DNA of 64,000 nucleotides from assembly GCF_018919485.1 (NCBI RefSeq), contig NZ_JAHLMU010000001.1, positions 1,496,893-1,560,892 of the forward strand. Direction: 5' to 3'. The notes beneath the pieces were generated by a model. That model was not told the origin of the DNA. It ran no database searches and saw only the letters and a program-made list of their open reading frames with translations. Position 1 is the first letter of the stretch. Each line of letters begins with the position of its first letter. This DNA is from Psychrobacter sp. TAE2020 (GTDB lineage: Bacteria; Pseudomonadota; Gammaproteobacteria; Pseudomonadales; Moraxellaceae). Positions 1 through 8,423 of the stretch are shown one piece after another. The position numbers were made by a program, and so were the translations under genes.

Positions 1-56
1 CAATAAAGAGAGTGGCTTTTGACTAACTGATTAAGCGTTAACCCAGAGGTTAAGTC

Positions 57-1247
57 TTAAACGTTTACGTTAGCAACAACACCAGCGCCTACAGTACGGC
101 CGCCTTCACGAATAGCGAAGCGAAGACCTTTGTCCATAGCGATTGGGTGGATAAGCTCTACGCCCATCTCAACGTTATCACCAGGCATTACCATTTCAGT
201 ACCGTCTTGTAATTGGATTGCGCCAGTTACGTCAGTAGTACGGAAGTAGAACTGTGGACGATAGCCGTTTAGGAATGGCGTATGACGACCACCTTCTTCT
301 TTCGACAATACATACACTTCAGCGTCAAACTTAGTATGTGGAGTGATAGAACCTGGCTTAGCTAGTACTTGGCCACGTTGCACATCTTCACGTTTAGTAC
401 CACGTAGTAGGACACCACAGTTTTCGCCAGCACGACCTTCGTCAAGCAGTTTACGGAACATCTCAACACCAGTACAAGTGGTTTTTTGAGTGTCACGGAT
501 ACCAACGATTTCGATCTCGTCGCCGACTTTAACAATACCAGACTCAACACGGCCAGTTACAACCGTACCACGACCAGAGATTGAGAAAACGTCTTCGATA
601 GGCATTAGGAAAGGCTTATCGATTTCACGCTCAGGCTCAGGAATGTAAGTGTCTAGGATACCTAGCAATTCTACGATAGCAGGCTGACCATATTTTTCTT
701 GCGAGCCTTTTAGCGCTTCAGTTGCTGAACCTTTAATAACTGGAGTGTCATCACCTGGGAAATCATAGTCGCTAAGTAATTCACGAACTTCCATTTCTAC
801 TAGTTCTAACAATTCTTCGTCATCAACAACATCACATTTGTTCATGAATACGACGATGTATGGTACACCAACCTGACGTGAAAGCAAGATGTGCTCACGA
901 GTCTGTGGCATAGGACCATCAGTAGCTGATACTACAAGAATAGCACCATCCATTTGTGCCGCACCAGTGATCATGTTTTTAACATAATCGGCGTGACCTG
1001 GGCAATCAACGTGAGCGTAATGACGAGCTTCAGTGTCATACTCTACGTGACTGGTGTTAATCGTAATACCACGTGCTTTTTCTTCTGGAGCTGAGTCAAT
1101 AGACGCGTAGTCTTTGGCTTCGCCACCTGAAGTGATAGCCGCAACCGTTGCAATAGCAGCAGTTAATGTAGTTTTGCCGTGATCAACGTGTCCAATAGTA
1201 CCGACGTTGACGTGTGGCTTTTTGCGTTCAAACTTGGCCTTTGCCAT
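57..1247 (-). CDS. tuf: Elongation factor Tu
   Basis: EF-Tu is the GTPase that delivers aminoacyl-tRNA to the ribosome. Starting at the ATG at 1247 gives 396 aa, close to the usual length for the family. The G domain shows the P-loop GHVDHGKT (residues 19-26), DCPGH and NKCD, followed by the two beta-barrel domains and the C-terminal VNV. It lies downstream of thrU-tyrU-glyT-thrT, the E. coli tufB arrangement. What is odd is the 5' end: a 127-bp tandem duplication places a second copy of codons 1-42 upstream, so this ATG has lost the native Shine-Dalgarno and is preceded by coding sequence (AGGTGGCC just before ATG). A longer in-frame start at 1280 exists but lies in that duplicated DNA and would add 11 unnatural residues. 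The product call is certain; the start and its expression are not. Confidence 0.95.
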   Translation of the reverse strand: MAKAKFERKKPHVNVGTIGHVDHGKTTLTAAIATVAAITSGGEAKDYASIDSAPEEKARGITINTSHVEYDTEARHYAHVDCPGHADYVKNMITGAAQMDGAILVVSATDGPMPQTREHILLSRQVGVPYIVVFMNKCDVVDDEELLELVEMEVRELLSDYDFPGDDTPVIKGSATEALKGSQEKYGQPAIVELLGILDTYIPEPEREIDKPFLMPIEDVFSISGRGTVVTGRVESGIVKVGDEIEIVGIRDTQKTTCTGVEMFRKLLDEGRAGENCGVLLRGTKREDVQRGQVLAKPGSITPHTKFDAEVYVLSKEEGGRHTPFLNGYRPQFYFRTTDVTGAIQLQDGTEMVMPGDNVEMGVELIHPIAMDKGLRFAIREGGRTVGAGVVANVNV

Positions 1248-1375
1248 GGCCACCTGAAGTGATAGCCGCAACCGTTGCAATAGCAGCAGTTAATGTAGTT
1301 TTGCCGTGATCAACGTGTCCAATAGTACCGACGTTGACGTGTGGCTTTTTGCGTTCAAACTTGGCCTTTGCCATG
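1122..1375. repeat. 127-bp exact tandem duplication across the tuf start
   Basis: Positions 1122-1248 and 1249-1375 are identical over all 127 bases by eye. The unit runs from codon 42 of tuf to one base upstream of the ATG. Since 127 is not a multiple of three, the two copies are out of frame with each other. Confidence 0.93.
1228..1374 (-). pseudogene. Truncated duplicate of the EF-Tu N-terminus (leader ORF)
   Basis: This ORF carries the natural tuf ribosome binding site (GAGGAA at 1381-1386, 6 nt from ATG). It encodes the first 42 residues of EF-Tu, including the P-loop, and then runs out of frame at the duplication junction, ending after 48 aa with HGKGQV and TGA at 1228-1230. Its stop lies about 17 nt downstream of the ATG of the full-length tuf, so the two frames overlap and translational coupling or reinitiation is possible. 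It could be a real duplication or an assembly fault between near-identical tuf copies. Confidence 0.75.
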
Positions 1376-1923
1376 GGTATTTCCTCTTTTATTGGTGAAT
1401 CTTTATGCTTAAAAAACAATAAACAGTAAGATTAATGAATAGCTGTTTGACGGCTCATGATAGATTTATAACCATCAAACCGTTGACGCTATGGCTTATC
1501 TAATAAATAGGGTCTATAAACTTAGCTAATATATGGGTACGAGACTGATTTTTTCAATCTCAGTATCAACTTTTTGTTCAGTAAAATATTATTAGCAAAA
1601 ACTCTAAATCACCATCATTTTTTAGCAATCGACTAGTTAATCAATATTATTAACAATCAAGGTTGCTAGAAGCAGTTTACTCTCGTTAATGCTTAGGGTC
1701 AAAAAGCAAAATATATGCTACTGACAGCACTAAAAGGCAACACCTCGGTGTCACCTTTAATTTATCACTACCGAATTGATTTTATGATTTTTGATGATGT
1801 CATAAACTTTATAAAGCGATTCATCCTAACCGATATTTGTATTTCGAAAACAATGTCGATCACTATATCGAAAATAGATTATAGCAGCTTAATAAAGTAA
1901 ACATCATAAGCTTTAATAATAAA
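1375..1923. other. Long tuf leader / thrT-tuf spacer
   Basis: About 550 bases separate the tuf 5' copy from thrT. The stretch is AT-rich and, apart from the tuf Shine-Dalgarno at 1381-1386, I see no gene or clear terminator. A 61-codon plus-strand ORF here has no ribosome binding site or recognisable product. The spacer probably contains a separate tuf promoter, but I could not pick one with confidence. Confidence 0.4.
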
Positions 1924-1998
<75 letters not shown>

Positions 1999-2136
1999 AT
2001 ATTTTTAAATGACTGACAAATTAGCCGACAGCTTATAAAAAAATATCACGAAACAATTCATAAAAGCTGATTGTCGTGATTAATTATTGGGTGGTTATTT
2101 TGGCAGTATCTATCTAGTTTACTTATAGCACATATA

Positions 2137-2210
2137 TGGAGCGGGTGGCGGGAATCGAACCCGCGTCATTAGCTTGGAAGGCTAAGGTGTTACCATTATA
2201 CCACACCCGC
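2137..2210 (-). tRNA. glyT: tRNA-Gly (TCC)
   Basis: The acceptor GCGGGTG pairs with CACCCGC, the anticodon loop CTTCCAA reads TCC, the T-loop is GGTTCGATTCC, and CCA is encoded. It is third in the thrU-tyrU-glyT-thrT series. Confidence 0.96.
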
Positions 2211-2272
2211 AATGGCTCTATATTAGACTACTTAAGAGCCTGCTTGGCGCTAGGATAAACTTTAAAACAATA

Positions 2273-2356
2273 TGGTGGTGGGAGAAGGATTCGAACCTTC
2301 GAAGCTTTCGCGACAGATTTACAGTCTGTTGGGTTTGACCGCTCCCCAATCCCACC
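2273..2356 (-). tRNA. tyrU: tRNA-Tyr (GTA)
   Basis: This is an 84-nt class II tRNA with a long variable arm. The acceptor GGTGGGA pairs with TCCCACC, the anticodon loop CTGTAAA reads GTA, and CCA is encoded. It is second in the cluster. Confidence 0.96.
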
Positions 2357-2376
2357 TTAGGTTACTTTGAAAGAAA

Positions 2377-2452
2377 TGGTGCCGACTGCCGGGTTCGAAC
2401 TGGCGACCTACGCATTACAAGTGCGTTGCTCTACCAACTGAGCTAAGTCGGC
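2377..2452 (-). tRNA. thrU: tRNA-Thr (TGT)
   Basis: The acceptor GCCGACT pairs with AGTCGGC, the anticodon loop CTTGTAA reads TGT, the T-loop is GTTCGAACC, and CCA is encoded. It is the first gene of the tRNA-tuf cluster. Confidence 0.96.
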
Positions 2453-2474
2453 TTGTTCTTTCAAAGTGGGGTGT

Positions 2475-2502
2475 ATTCTATCAAATATATTATAAAACAC
2501 AA
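2475..2502 (-). promoter_or_regulatory. Promoter of the tRNA-tuf cluster
   Basis: On the minus strand a -35 TTGTGT (2497-2502) is followed after 16 bp by a -10 TAGAAT (2475-2480) and a C-rich discriminator ACACCCC. This is the usual pattern of stringently controlled stable-RNA promoters. It lies about 23 nt upstream of the 5' end of thrU. Confidence 0.6.
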
Positions 2503-2664
2503 CCCTTATTTCTATTTTTTTATCATTTTATTGAAATTAATTTTTAAGCTTTTGATTACACTGCATTTTTTTTGTAAAAAAACATCGTGATTAGCAGTTT
2601 GCTTTTGACTTAGCCACCCTAATAATCACTAACATCAGTAAATTAGGGTAGCACTGCTTAAATA

Positions 2665-4161
2665 TTAACGAATGCGTAAACCGTCACAAGCCATTTTTAC
2701 CGCTTTAACCAATGCTAAGGCTTTTTTGTTAGTTTCATCCCATTCCGATTCTGGGATTGAGTCAGCGACTACTCCTGCCCCTGCTTGGATATGTATTTTG
2801 CCACGACGCATTACTGCGGTACGAATCGCTATAGCGGTATCCATATTGCCATTCCAACCTAGATAGCCGACTGAGCCACCAAACACTGTGCGACGTACCG
2901 GTTCAACCTCATCGATGATTTGCATTGCACGAATTTTAGGTGCTCCTGATAGGGTACCTGCGGGGAAAGTAGCACAGAAAACATCTAATGCATCTTTACC
3001 AGGTAGTACTGTACCTTCGACATTAGAGGCGATGTGCATCACTTGCGAGTAACGCTCAATAAACATCTTCTCAGTGACTTTGACGCTGCCATATTCACAG
3101 ACACGACCTATATCATTACGCCCTAAATCAATTAACATCAAATGTTCGGCAATTTCTTTGGTATCTGACAGCAGCTCTTTTTCTAATGCCAAATCTTCAG
3201 CCTCATCTATCCCACGTTTACGGGTTCCAGCGAGCGGTCTTACCGTCACTTTACCATTTTCGATGCGGGATAAAATCTCAGGCGAAGCGCCAATAATATC
3301 GAAGCGCTTATGATCATCTAAAGTGTAGCCGTGCACCAAAAACAGATAAGGCGATGGGTTTAAGAATCTCAATGCACGATAAACGGCTAATGAATCACCC
3401 TTGTAATCAGCTGTCAAACGCTGTGCAGGCACTACCTGCATTACATCTCCGGCAAAGATATACTCTTTTATTTTATTAACATCATTGCAGTATTTTTCTT
3501 TACCAGTTTGCGAGACAAACTTTGGCGTAGGCATGATTGGCGCCTTTAAATCTGGCATTTCTGCTAATTTATCTTCTATTTTTTCCAACTCACGGATAGC
3601 GGTGCCGTAGCCATCTTCGGTATTACAATCAGCATAAACGATAATAGATAGAGTGTTTTCTAAGTTGTCGAAGACAATCACACTCATCGATAACATCAAC
3701 CACATGTCGGGTAATGACATAGTATTCGGGGCATTAGATAGGCCCACACTAGGCTCAATCACTCTGACCATGTCGTAACCAAAATAGCCGACTAAGCCGC
3801 CACTAAAACTAGGTAGAGCGGCCACTTCATCTTCTGTCGGCATCTTATACTGCTTCATAAGCTGACGAATGTAATCAAAAGGATCTGCTACTGCATCCCT
3901 ATCGATTTGGTCATCTTTTTTGATAGTCATAATGCCATCAGCGTACTGCAAGATTAGATCACTACCTAAGCCAATCATCGAATATCGTGCCCAACGCTCC
4001 CCGCCTACTACTGACTCAAACAGATAAGCTGAGCCGCTCAAGTCTCGCACTTTAGAGAACACAGAAACGGGTGTTTGAGCATCCATTAATCGCTTCTTCA
4101 CTAAGGGAACATGGCTATAGCCTCCATGTTTAAAGGCTTGATATTCTTCAAAGGTCATCAT
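2665..4161 (-). CDS. trpE: Anthranilate synthase component I
   Basis: TrpE converts chorismate to anthranilate with the glutaminase TrpG, the first committed step of tryptophan synthesis. The 498-aa protein is of usual length. It has the N-terminal anthranilate synthase domain with an LFES element near residue 48 (equivalent to the LLES tryptophan feedback site) and the chorismate-binding domain (RPLAGTRKRG near residue 310, then FPAGTLSGAPKIRAM). The Trp-site motif and overall shape favour TrpE over PabB. No trpG, trpD or trpC is adjacent, so it is a stand-alone gene as in other Moraxellaceae. No trp leader peptide is visible in the upstream spacer. The start is ATG-ATG; either methionine is possible. 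Confidence 0.95.
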   Translation of the reverse strand: MMTFEEYQAFKHGGYSHVPLVKKRLMDAQTPVSVFSKVRDLSGSAYLFESVVGGERWARYSMIGLGSDLILQYADGIMTIKKDDQIDRDAVADPFDYIRQLMKQYKMPTEDEVAALPSFSGGLVGYFGYDMVRVIEPSVGLSNAPNTMSLPDMWLMLSMSVIVFDNLENTLSIIVYADCNTEDGYGTAIRELEKIEDKLAEMPDLKAPIMPTPKFVSQTGKEKYCNDVNKIKEYIFAGDVMQVVPAQRLTADYKGDSLAVYRALRFLNPSPYLFLVHGYTLDDHKRFDIIGASPEILSRIENGKVTVRPLAGTRKRGIDEAEDLALEKELLSDTKEIAEHLMLIDLGRNDIGRVCEYGSVKVTEKMFIERYSQVMHIASNVEGTVLPGKDALDVFCATFPAGTLSGAPKIRAMQIIDEVEPVRRTVFGGSVGYLGWNGNMDTAIAIRTAVMRRGKIHIQAGAGVVADSIPESEWDETNKKALALVKAVKMACDGLRIR

Positions 4162-4530
4162 AATCGACAGTCTCTTGACACTACATTTATAAGATATAAG
4201 CGTGACACGCTATAACGAAGGCTTGAATACAAATTAAAATAGGCTATTAGGCCATAAAGTATGTGACATAGTTAAGCCCGCCAGTATAGCAAAACTAGCG
4301 AGCTTTATAAGTAATGAGGGTTACTAGACGGTATTTAAAGTAGGCCAGCGTTTGCCGAGCTATTAACGGTGTCTTAAGAGCTCAGAAATAGTCGAATAAA
4401 CGCCTTTACTGCACTCTAGAGACCCTTTTATATACTAGCTAGGCTAAGGCCGCAATAGCAGGTATTGAGTCGCTACTGCAGCACTCCTTACTAGCGGTTA
4501 TTCATTGAACAAAATTATAGGATAAGAAAG
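4162..4530. other. Spacer between the FHA gene and trpE
   Basis: This 369-base stretch precedes trpE and follows the FHA gene, both on the minus strand. I see no ORF, tryptophan-rich leader peptide or strong intrinsic terminator in it. It should contain the trpE promoter, which I could not assign. Confidence 0.3.
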
Positions 4531-5985
4531 TTACGCACCGCCCATATTGAACAGCCATAAGGCTAATCCCACAATGATAATCGCAATAAATACCCAAATA
4601 AACCAAGTGCCACTAGGCTTTTTGTCTGAATGCGCGCCATTGGCTGAGTTATCCAGAGCTTGATCCATAGCATTGTTGCCTTGAGTACCTAAGTCGCGAC
4701 CTTGGCCTAAATTAGCGGTCCCTGAGAACTGCCCAGTTGCCGCTTGTTTCGCTCGCAATACATCTGGATCGGCTTCTTCTTGCAGCGCGGTGGTGGTAGT
4801 CTTGTCATGCTCAGGACTAACTACAGGCTGTTGATAAGCGTCTTGCTCATGGATAAGCGGTTCATCGCTCACTGCTGCACTGTTTATCGACTCGCTAGTC
4901 ATAGGCTCACTGATAATAGGTTCGCTAACGACAGGCTCTTTGACTGGCAACGCTGCTGCTAAGGGCTGTTTAGGTATCTCATCGGCAAGCACTTTTTCTT
5001 GTTCAGTAACCACGCTCGGCATAGCTGCTGAGGCCAATACCTCGGCTATCATAGTCGATTTGACTACTGGCTCTGTCGATGGAGTGACTAAAGGTAGTTC
5101 AACTATCGGTTGCTGAACTAATGAGTGCTCACTAACTTCCTCAGCGCTAACTGGTTCAGTGATTGGTAGCGCATCGGGGTTTTGCTCTAAATTTGCTACT
5201 GGTTCAGCAGTCTGATTGGCTAACGCATAGTTTTCTAATACCGTCTCTTCAACTACACTTGGCTCTACTGTGGCTGGCTCTATTACTGGAGTAGTGATAG
5301 TGTCCGTTATTGCAGTGCTCGCCGTTCCAGCCGATAACTTTTCTATATCGTTATAAGTGTCGTTGCTGCTAACTGTCTCAACGCTATTAACATCAGTGAC
5401 AGTATTAACATCAGTGACAGTATTAATACCAGCATCAAAATCGTTTTCAGTAACTATGTCTCTGCTAATACTAGCATCAGCATCTATATAAGCTTCACTA
5501 ACTACATCGACTTCATTAAATAAATCGTCTTCACTAACCGCATCAGCTTCAGTAACTACATTAGACTCAGTAACTAGATCAGCTTCATTAACCCCATCTG
5601 ACCCAGTGAGCAAATTAGACTCGCTAACCATACCAGCTGCTGGGGTTGTCACTTTAAAACTAAAGCTAGCAAAGCCAAGAGTATCGTTGACTTGCACTGA
5701 TGTGGACTGATTGCTTTCGATACGTTCATCATTGATGAAAGTGCCGTTAGATGAGGCTAAATCTTTAACATATAACTCGCCATTTAACACACTGAGTAGG
5801 GCATGGTTACGCGATACTTCTTTACTGCCCAACACCACATCATTATCAGTGCCACGGCCAATTGACAAGCTATCAGTAACGGTTAATGTTAAGTTACCAA
5901 GCGCTTCGGTCAGCGCATTTAGCTGCCAGTTTAACCCTTGTTTATCGCTATTCGATGAATCCTGTTGACCCAATTGATCACTCAT
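4531..5985 (-). CDS. FHA-domain protein with C-terminal membrane anchor
   Basis: The 484-aa protein has an N-terminal forkhead-associated domain (about residues 30-110) with the phosphothreonine-binding signature SIGRGTDNDVVL, SRNHA and SSNGTFIN. A long acidic Val/Glu/Pro/Thr-rich linker (about 115-455) follows, with local near-repeats such as TVTDVN. One hydrophobic helix ends the protein (about residues 460-480, starting TWFIWVFIAIIIVG). There is no signal peptide, so it probably is a tail-anchored inner-membrane protein displaying FHA in the cytoplasm. FHA domains bind phosphothreonine peptides, but no Ser/Thr kinase or phosphatase gene is nearby, so the partner is unknown. Downstream of it lies trpE, 369 bases away. 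Confidence 0.85.
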   Translation of the reverse strand: MSDQLGQQDSSNSDKQGLNWQLNALTEALGNLTLTVTDSLSIGRGTDNDVVLGSKEVSRNHALLSVLNGELYVKDLASSNGTFINDERIESNQSTSVQVNDTLGFASFSFKVTTPAAGMVSESNLLTGSDGVNEADLVTESNVVTEADAVSEDDLFNEVDVVSEAYIDADASISRDIVTENDFDAGINTVTDVNTVTDVNSVETVSSNDTYNDIEKLSAGTASTAITDTITTPVIEPATVEPSVVEETVLENYALANQTAEPVANLEQNPDALPITEPVSAEEVSEHSLVQQPIVELPLVTPSTEPVVKSTMIAEVLASAAMPSVVTEQEKVLADEIPKQPLAAALPVKEPVVSEPIISEPMTSESINSAAVSDEPLIHEQDAYQQPVVSPEHDKTTTTALQEEADPDVLRAKQAATGQFSGTANLGQGRDLGTQGNNAMDQALDNSANGAHSDKKPSGTWFIWVFIAIIIVGLALWLFNMGGA

Positions 5986-6069
5986 TGTCTTGCTCCTTGA
6001 TTTTGATTTAACTTTTAAATGTTTTTAACTACCCTGTAACGGTTTATCGATAGCTTTTGTGGCGCCTTA

Positions 6070-7002
6070 TTATTTTGCTAAAAAACTAGGTTTAATGATG
6101 CCGCTAAGCTTAGCATAAGGAATGCTCAATACTGGCATACCATAAGCATAAGGGCCGATATCATAATGCTGATAGCGAATATTAATGCCTTTATCTGTTA
6201 GAGTCACATTATCACTCAGAGTAAAAGGCCAGTTTTTCTCATAGTTACTGACATCTTCATCAACTGTCTTAACCCATTCTTTATAGGCCTGATAAGCCAG
6301 CGCTTTAAAGCGTGATTGCTTACCTAGTTGCAGCATATCTGCCAGTGTTACTTGCTTTTTACTATTAACATCAAATATTAAGTACTCGCTAAGCGGCATG
6401 CCATGAGCACCACCAGTGAAAACATAAGAGTTGATCTCAAACAGCTCAAAATCTTCAGTTTGGGTCGACTTTGTACTACCTTGCTGTAAATGGCCCTGCT
6501 GTACACGACCCTGCTGTACACGACCCTGCTGTACATGACCCTTCTGTACATGACCCTTCTGTACATGACCTAAGTACTCAGGCTTAACCAGTAAGCTATA
6601 AGACCCTGAGCTATCAGCTGGCATATCTTTAAACTGCGACCGGGCAAAGTCATCGATAGCCAACTTTGCCGCTTTTATAGTAGTCGATTTATTGACTGGC
6701 GACTCACTAGGCTTACTATTGATGACCAAATTATTAATACGAGCGTTAACTATGTTATTGATCCAATCATGATTAGTCTTAAGATATTTAACCTCAATCT
6801 CTGGGCAATTACTTTTTTTGTAGCATTGATCTTGCACAGTCTTAGGCAGCTCATAATCAATATATTCTGTGCTGCTAATAAGAGTGCTAGCGTTGGCAGA
6901 GAGGCTAAGTAATGAAAAGCATCCCATAACAGACGCTAATAAAGAGCTTTTGAAAAAGCCAGCGTTTGTCTTATGATTATTAAGCAATAGATTAAATGAC
7001 AT
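6070..7002 (-). CDS. Secreted DUF3298/RsiV-like protein with pentapeptide repeats
   Basis: The 310-aa protein has an N-terminal hydrophobic signal segment ending LSLSANA (about residues 20-39). Its C-terminal half carries the signature FTGGAHG and a conserved YGMPVLSIPY stretch typical of DUF3298/DUF4163 periplasmic proteins, the family that includes the extracytoplasmic part of RsiV. No function is established for stand-alone members. In the middle, six tandem pentapeptides (GHVQK, GRVQQ and variants, about residues 145-174) are encoded by a 15-bp minisatellite. They look like a lineage-specific expansion inserted between the two conserved halves. An alternative ATG inside the first 25 codons is possible. 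Confidence 0.75.
   Translation of the reverse strand: MSFNLLLNNHKTNAGFFKSSLLASVMGCFSLLSLSANASTLISSTEYIDYELPKTVQDQCYKKSNCPEIEVKYLKTNHDWINNIVNARINNLVINSKPSESPVNKSTTIKAAKLAIDDFARSQFKDMPADSSGSYSLLVKPEYLGHVQKGHVQKGHVQQGRVQQGRVQQGHLQQGSTKSTQTEDFELFEINSYVFTGGAHGMPLSEYLIFDVNSKKQVTLADMLQLGKQSRFKALAYQAYKEWVKTVDEDVSNYEKNWPFTLSDNVTLTDKGINIRYQHYDIGPYAYGMPVLSIPYAKLSGIIKPSFLAK
6481..6570. repeat. 15-bp minisatellite, six units, in frame
   Basis: Six consecutive 15-bp units of the type CTGCTGTACACGACC, with one to three differences each, fill 6481-6570. The unit is a multiple of three, so copy-number change would add or remove pentapeptides without a frameshift in the DUF3298-like gene. Confidence 0.95.
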
Positions 7003-7495
7003 TGTAAACTCTACTAGTTAATTGATTAATAAATAGCTTGCTTAGTTCTCATAATCATAGCTTATCTATAAATAAATCTTTGTTTGAAATGTGTTGATAG
7101 CTGGTAGTGCGCTCAGCGCTCTATAGCAGTGTTTAAGTTGAGACACGGTCGCAGATTAGCGGCTAATTATAGAAAATAACTGATGAAGAAGATACCGTTA
7201 GCATGCCTTTTGACTGATGTCTAAGTTGAGGCGATTTTTGGGTTTATGCGGTCAATAGCTATTATGCTCCTACCTTGTGAGTGATGCTAACCGGTGATAC
7301 GGTGATACGGTGATACGGTGATAACCCTAAAAGTGTTAATAATGAGAGTCGAGACTGAATCCTCACTCTCTGATTAGCGTCAAGCTGATACTACCTCTAA
7401 TAGTCTAATTTGAGTAGTTCCATTATACCAGTCTGTTTTGAGTGGTCTATTAATAGGTTTGAAGGGTGCAATAGCTGGTTCCCTTGGAGTATACC
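7003..7495. other. Non-coding spacer with short tandem repeat
   Basis: No ORF is credible in these 493 bases. They contain four tandem copies of GGTGATAC at 7292-7323 (the last is GGTGATAA). Nothing else is recognised. Confidence 0.5.
7292..7323. repeat. 8-bp tandem repeat, four units
   Basis: GGTGATAC is repeated head to tail four times; the last unit ends in A. It is intergenic, about 290 bases upstream of the DUF3298-like gene start. Confidence 0.9.
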
Positions 7496-7505
7496 TCAAG
7501 GGAAC
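7478..7505 (-). terminator. Hairpin overlapping the stop of the 7496 gene
   Basis: GTTCCCTTG (7478-7486) pairs perfectly with CAAGGGAAC (7497-7505) around an 10-base loop, and the gene's TGA stop lies within the stem. No T-run follows, so it may be a weak terminator or a 3'-end stabilising hairpin. Confidence 0.4.
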
Positions 7506-8206
7506 TGAAATTCACAGTCAAAATTTTTCGTATGGTCTATAATATAGTGCCTATAATCTCTACGTTTGGATCCTAAACTATTTGACTGTTCTTTGAGAAT
7601 AGTTTGATAGTTTTTATTAAAGTCACTCAATAAATAAGCCGCTGACGAATCAATGATAAATCGGTTGTTAGGTTTGTCGAAACGCGCTAGATAAGTATAA
7701 GTAGTATCGATACCTGATGATCCTTTTTCGGCAACATCATTATCTATGTTATAAACTATACAATCTGTTAATAAATTCTCTACAGGCATTTCAAGTAAAT
7801 AATAAATAGTATTATTATACCTAACAGCGTTACTTGCTAAATTAAATTCTGGGATTTTATCTGTCCTTTTTAATCCTTCTTTAGTCAACACATACATGTT
7901 TTTATGAGGATACATCTTCTCGTTGGTATTAGCATTCAATATATAATGCTCAGAACTCAGCAAATCTCGAGGGGCACTCTCAATAATAGAATAATACTCT
8001 TGATAGATATCATGGGTAATGAAATAGTATTTATCCCCTTCTATATACAATGCTCTATCTTCTTCATATCCAACAATATCATCAACTTTTTCTTTATGAA
8101 TTTTTAGAAAATAATTACTACTTGTTTCACATTTTGGCAGCAAGGTTGCTAAGAATATTAGGATAATTATTATAGACAGCACTTTTAAAGTCTTTACACT
8201 TGTCAC
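7496..8206 (-). CDS. Hypothetical membrane-anchored protein
   Basis: This 236-aa protein has no family I recognise. It begins with one hydrophobic helix (about residues 8-24) and then a cysteine (LPKC), which is not a good lipobox, so a signal anchor is more likely than a lipoprotein. The rest is soluble, rich in Asn, Asp, Tyr and Lys, with repeated Tyr-containing beta-like stretches. Base composition is visibly more AT-rich than in the neighbouring housekeeping genes, suggesting recent acquisition or fast evolution. It is followed upstream by another AT-rich orphan gene on the same strand, 217 bases away. Confidence 0.6.
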   Translation of the reverse strand: MTSVKTLKVLSIIIILIFLATLLPKCETSSNYFLKIHKEKVDDIVGYEEDRALYIEGDKYYFITHDIYQEYYSIIESAPRDLLSSEHYILNANTNEKMYPHKNMYVLTKEGLKRTDKIPEFNLASNAVRYNNTIYYLLEMPVENLLTDCIVYNIDNDVAEKGSSGIDTTYTYLARFDKPNNRFIIDSSAAYLLSDFNKNYQTILKEQSNSLGSKRRDYRHYIIDHTKNFDCEFQFP

Positions 8207-8340
8207 TATTTAGATACTCCGCCTTGCCTTGATTTTGACAACATCAGCTGCTCAGAAAGTACACCGTGAAGTACACTACAATTATCTAAAAAATAAAAAT
8301 ATTGATACCAATAGCCTACAGCGAAAGGTTCAAGTCCTCA

Positions 8341-8400
8341 CTAGGGTACCGAACCAGCGAAAGCACCTGATTGGTTCGGTGTAGGTGTAGCTATACCCTA
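8341..8400. repeat. Nested inverted repeat
   Basis: ACCGAACCA (8348-8356) pairs perfectly with TGGTTCGGT (8372-8380) around a 15-base loop. It sits inside a second pair, TAGGGT (8342-8347) with ACCCTA (8395-8400). It lies between two orphan genes of the minus strand and could end transcription of the 8424 gene, although there is no T-run. Confidence 0.6.
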
Positions 8401-8423
8401 ATATGATAAGATCTTTAAGGGAT

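Noticed and set aside
1248-1280. Longer EF-Tu start at 1280
   Set aside because: The extra 11 residues come from the duplicated DNA read out of frame.
1715-1900. 61-codon ORF in the thrT-tuf spacer
   Set aside because: No ribosome binding site, no recognisable product and composition like the surrounding spacer.
8313-8345. tRNA-like T-loop (GGTTCAAGTCC) as a tRNA or att remnant
   Set aside because: Only three stem pairs form and no acceptor, anticodon or D arm can be drawn.
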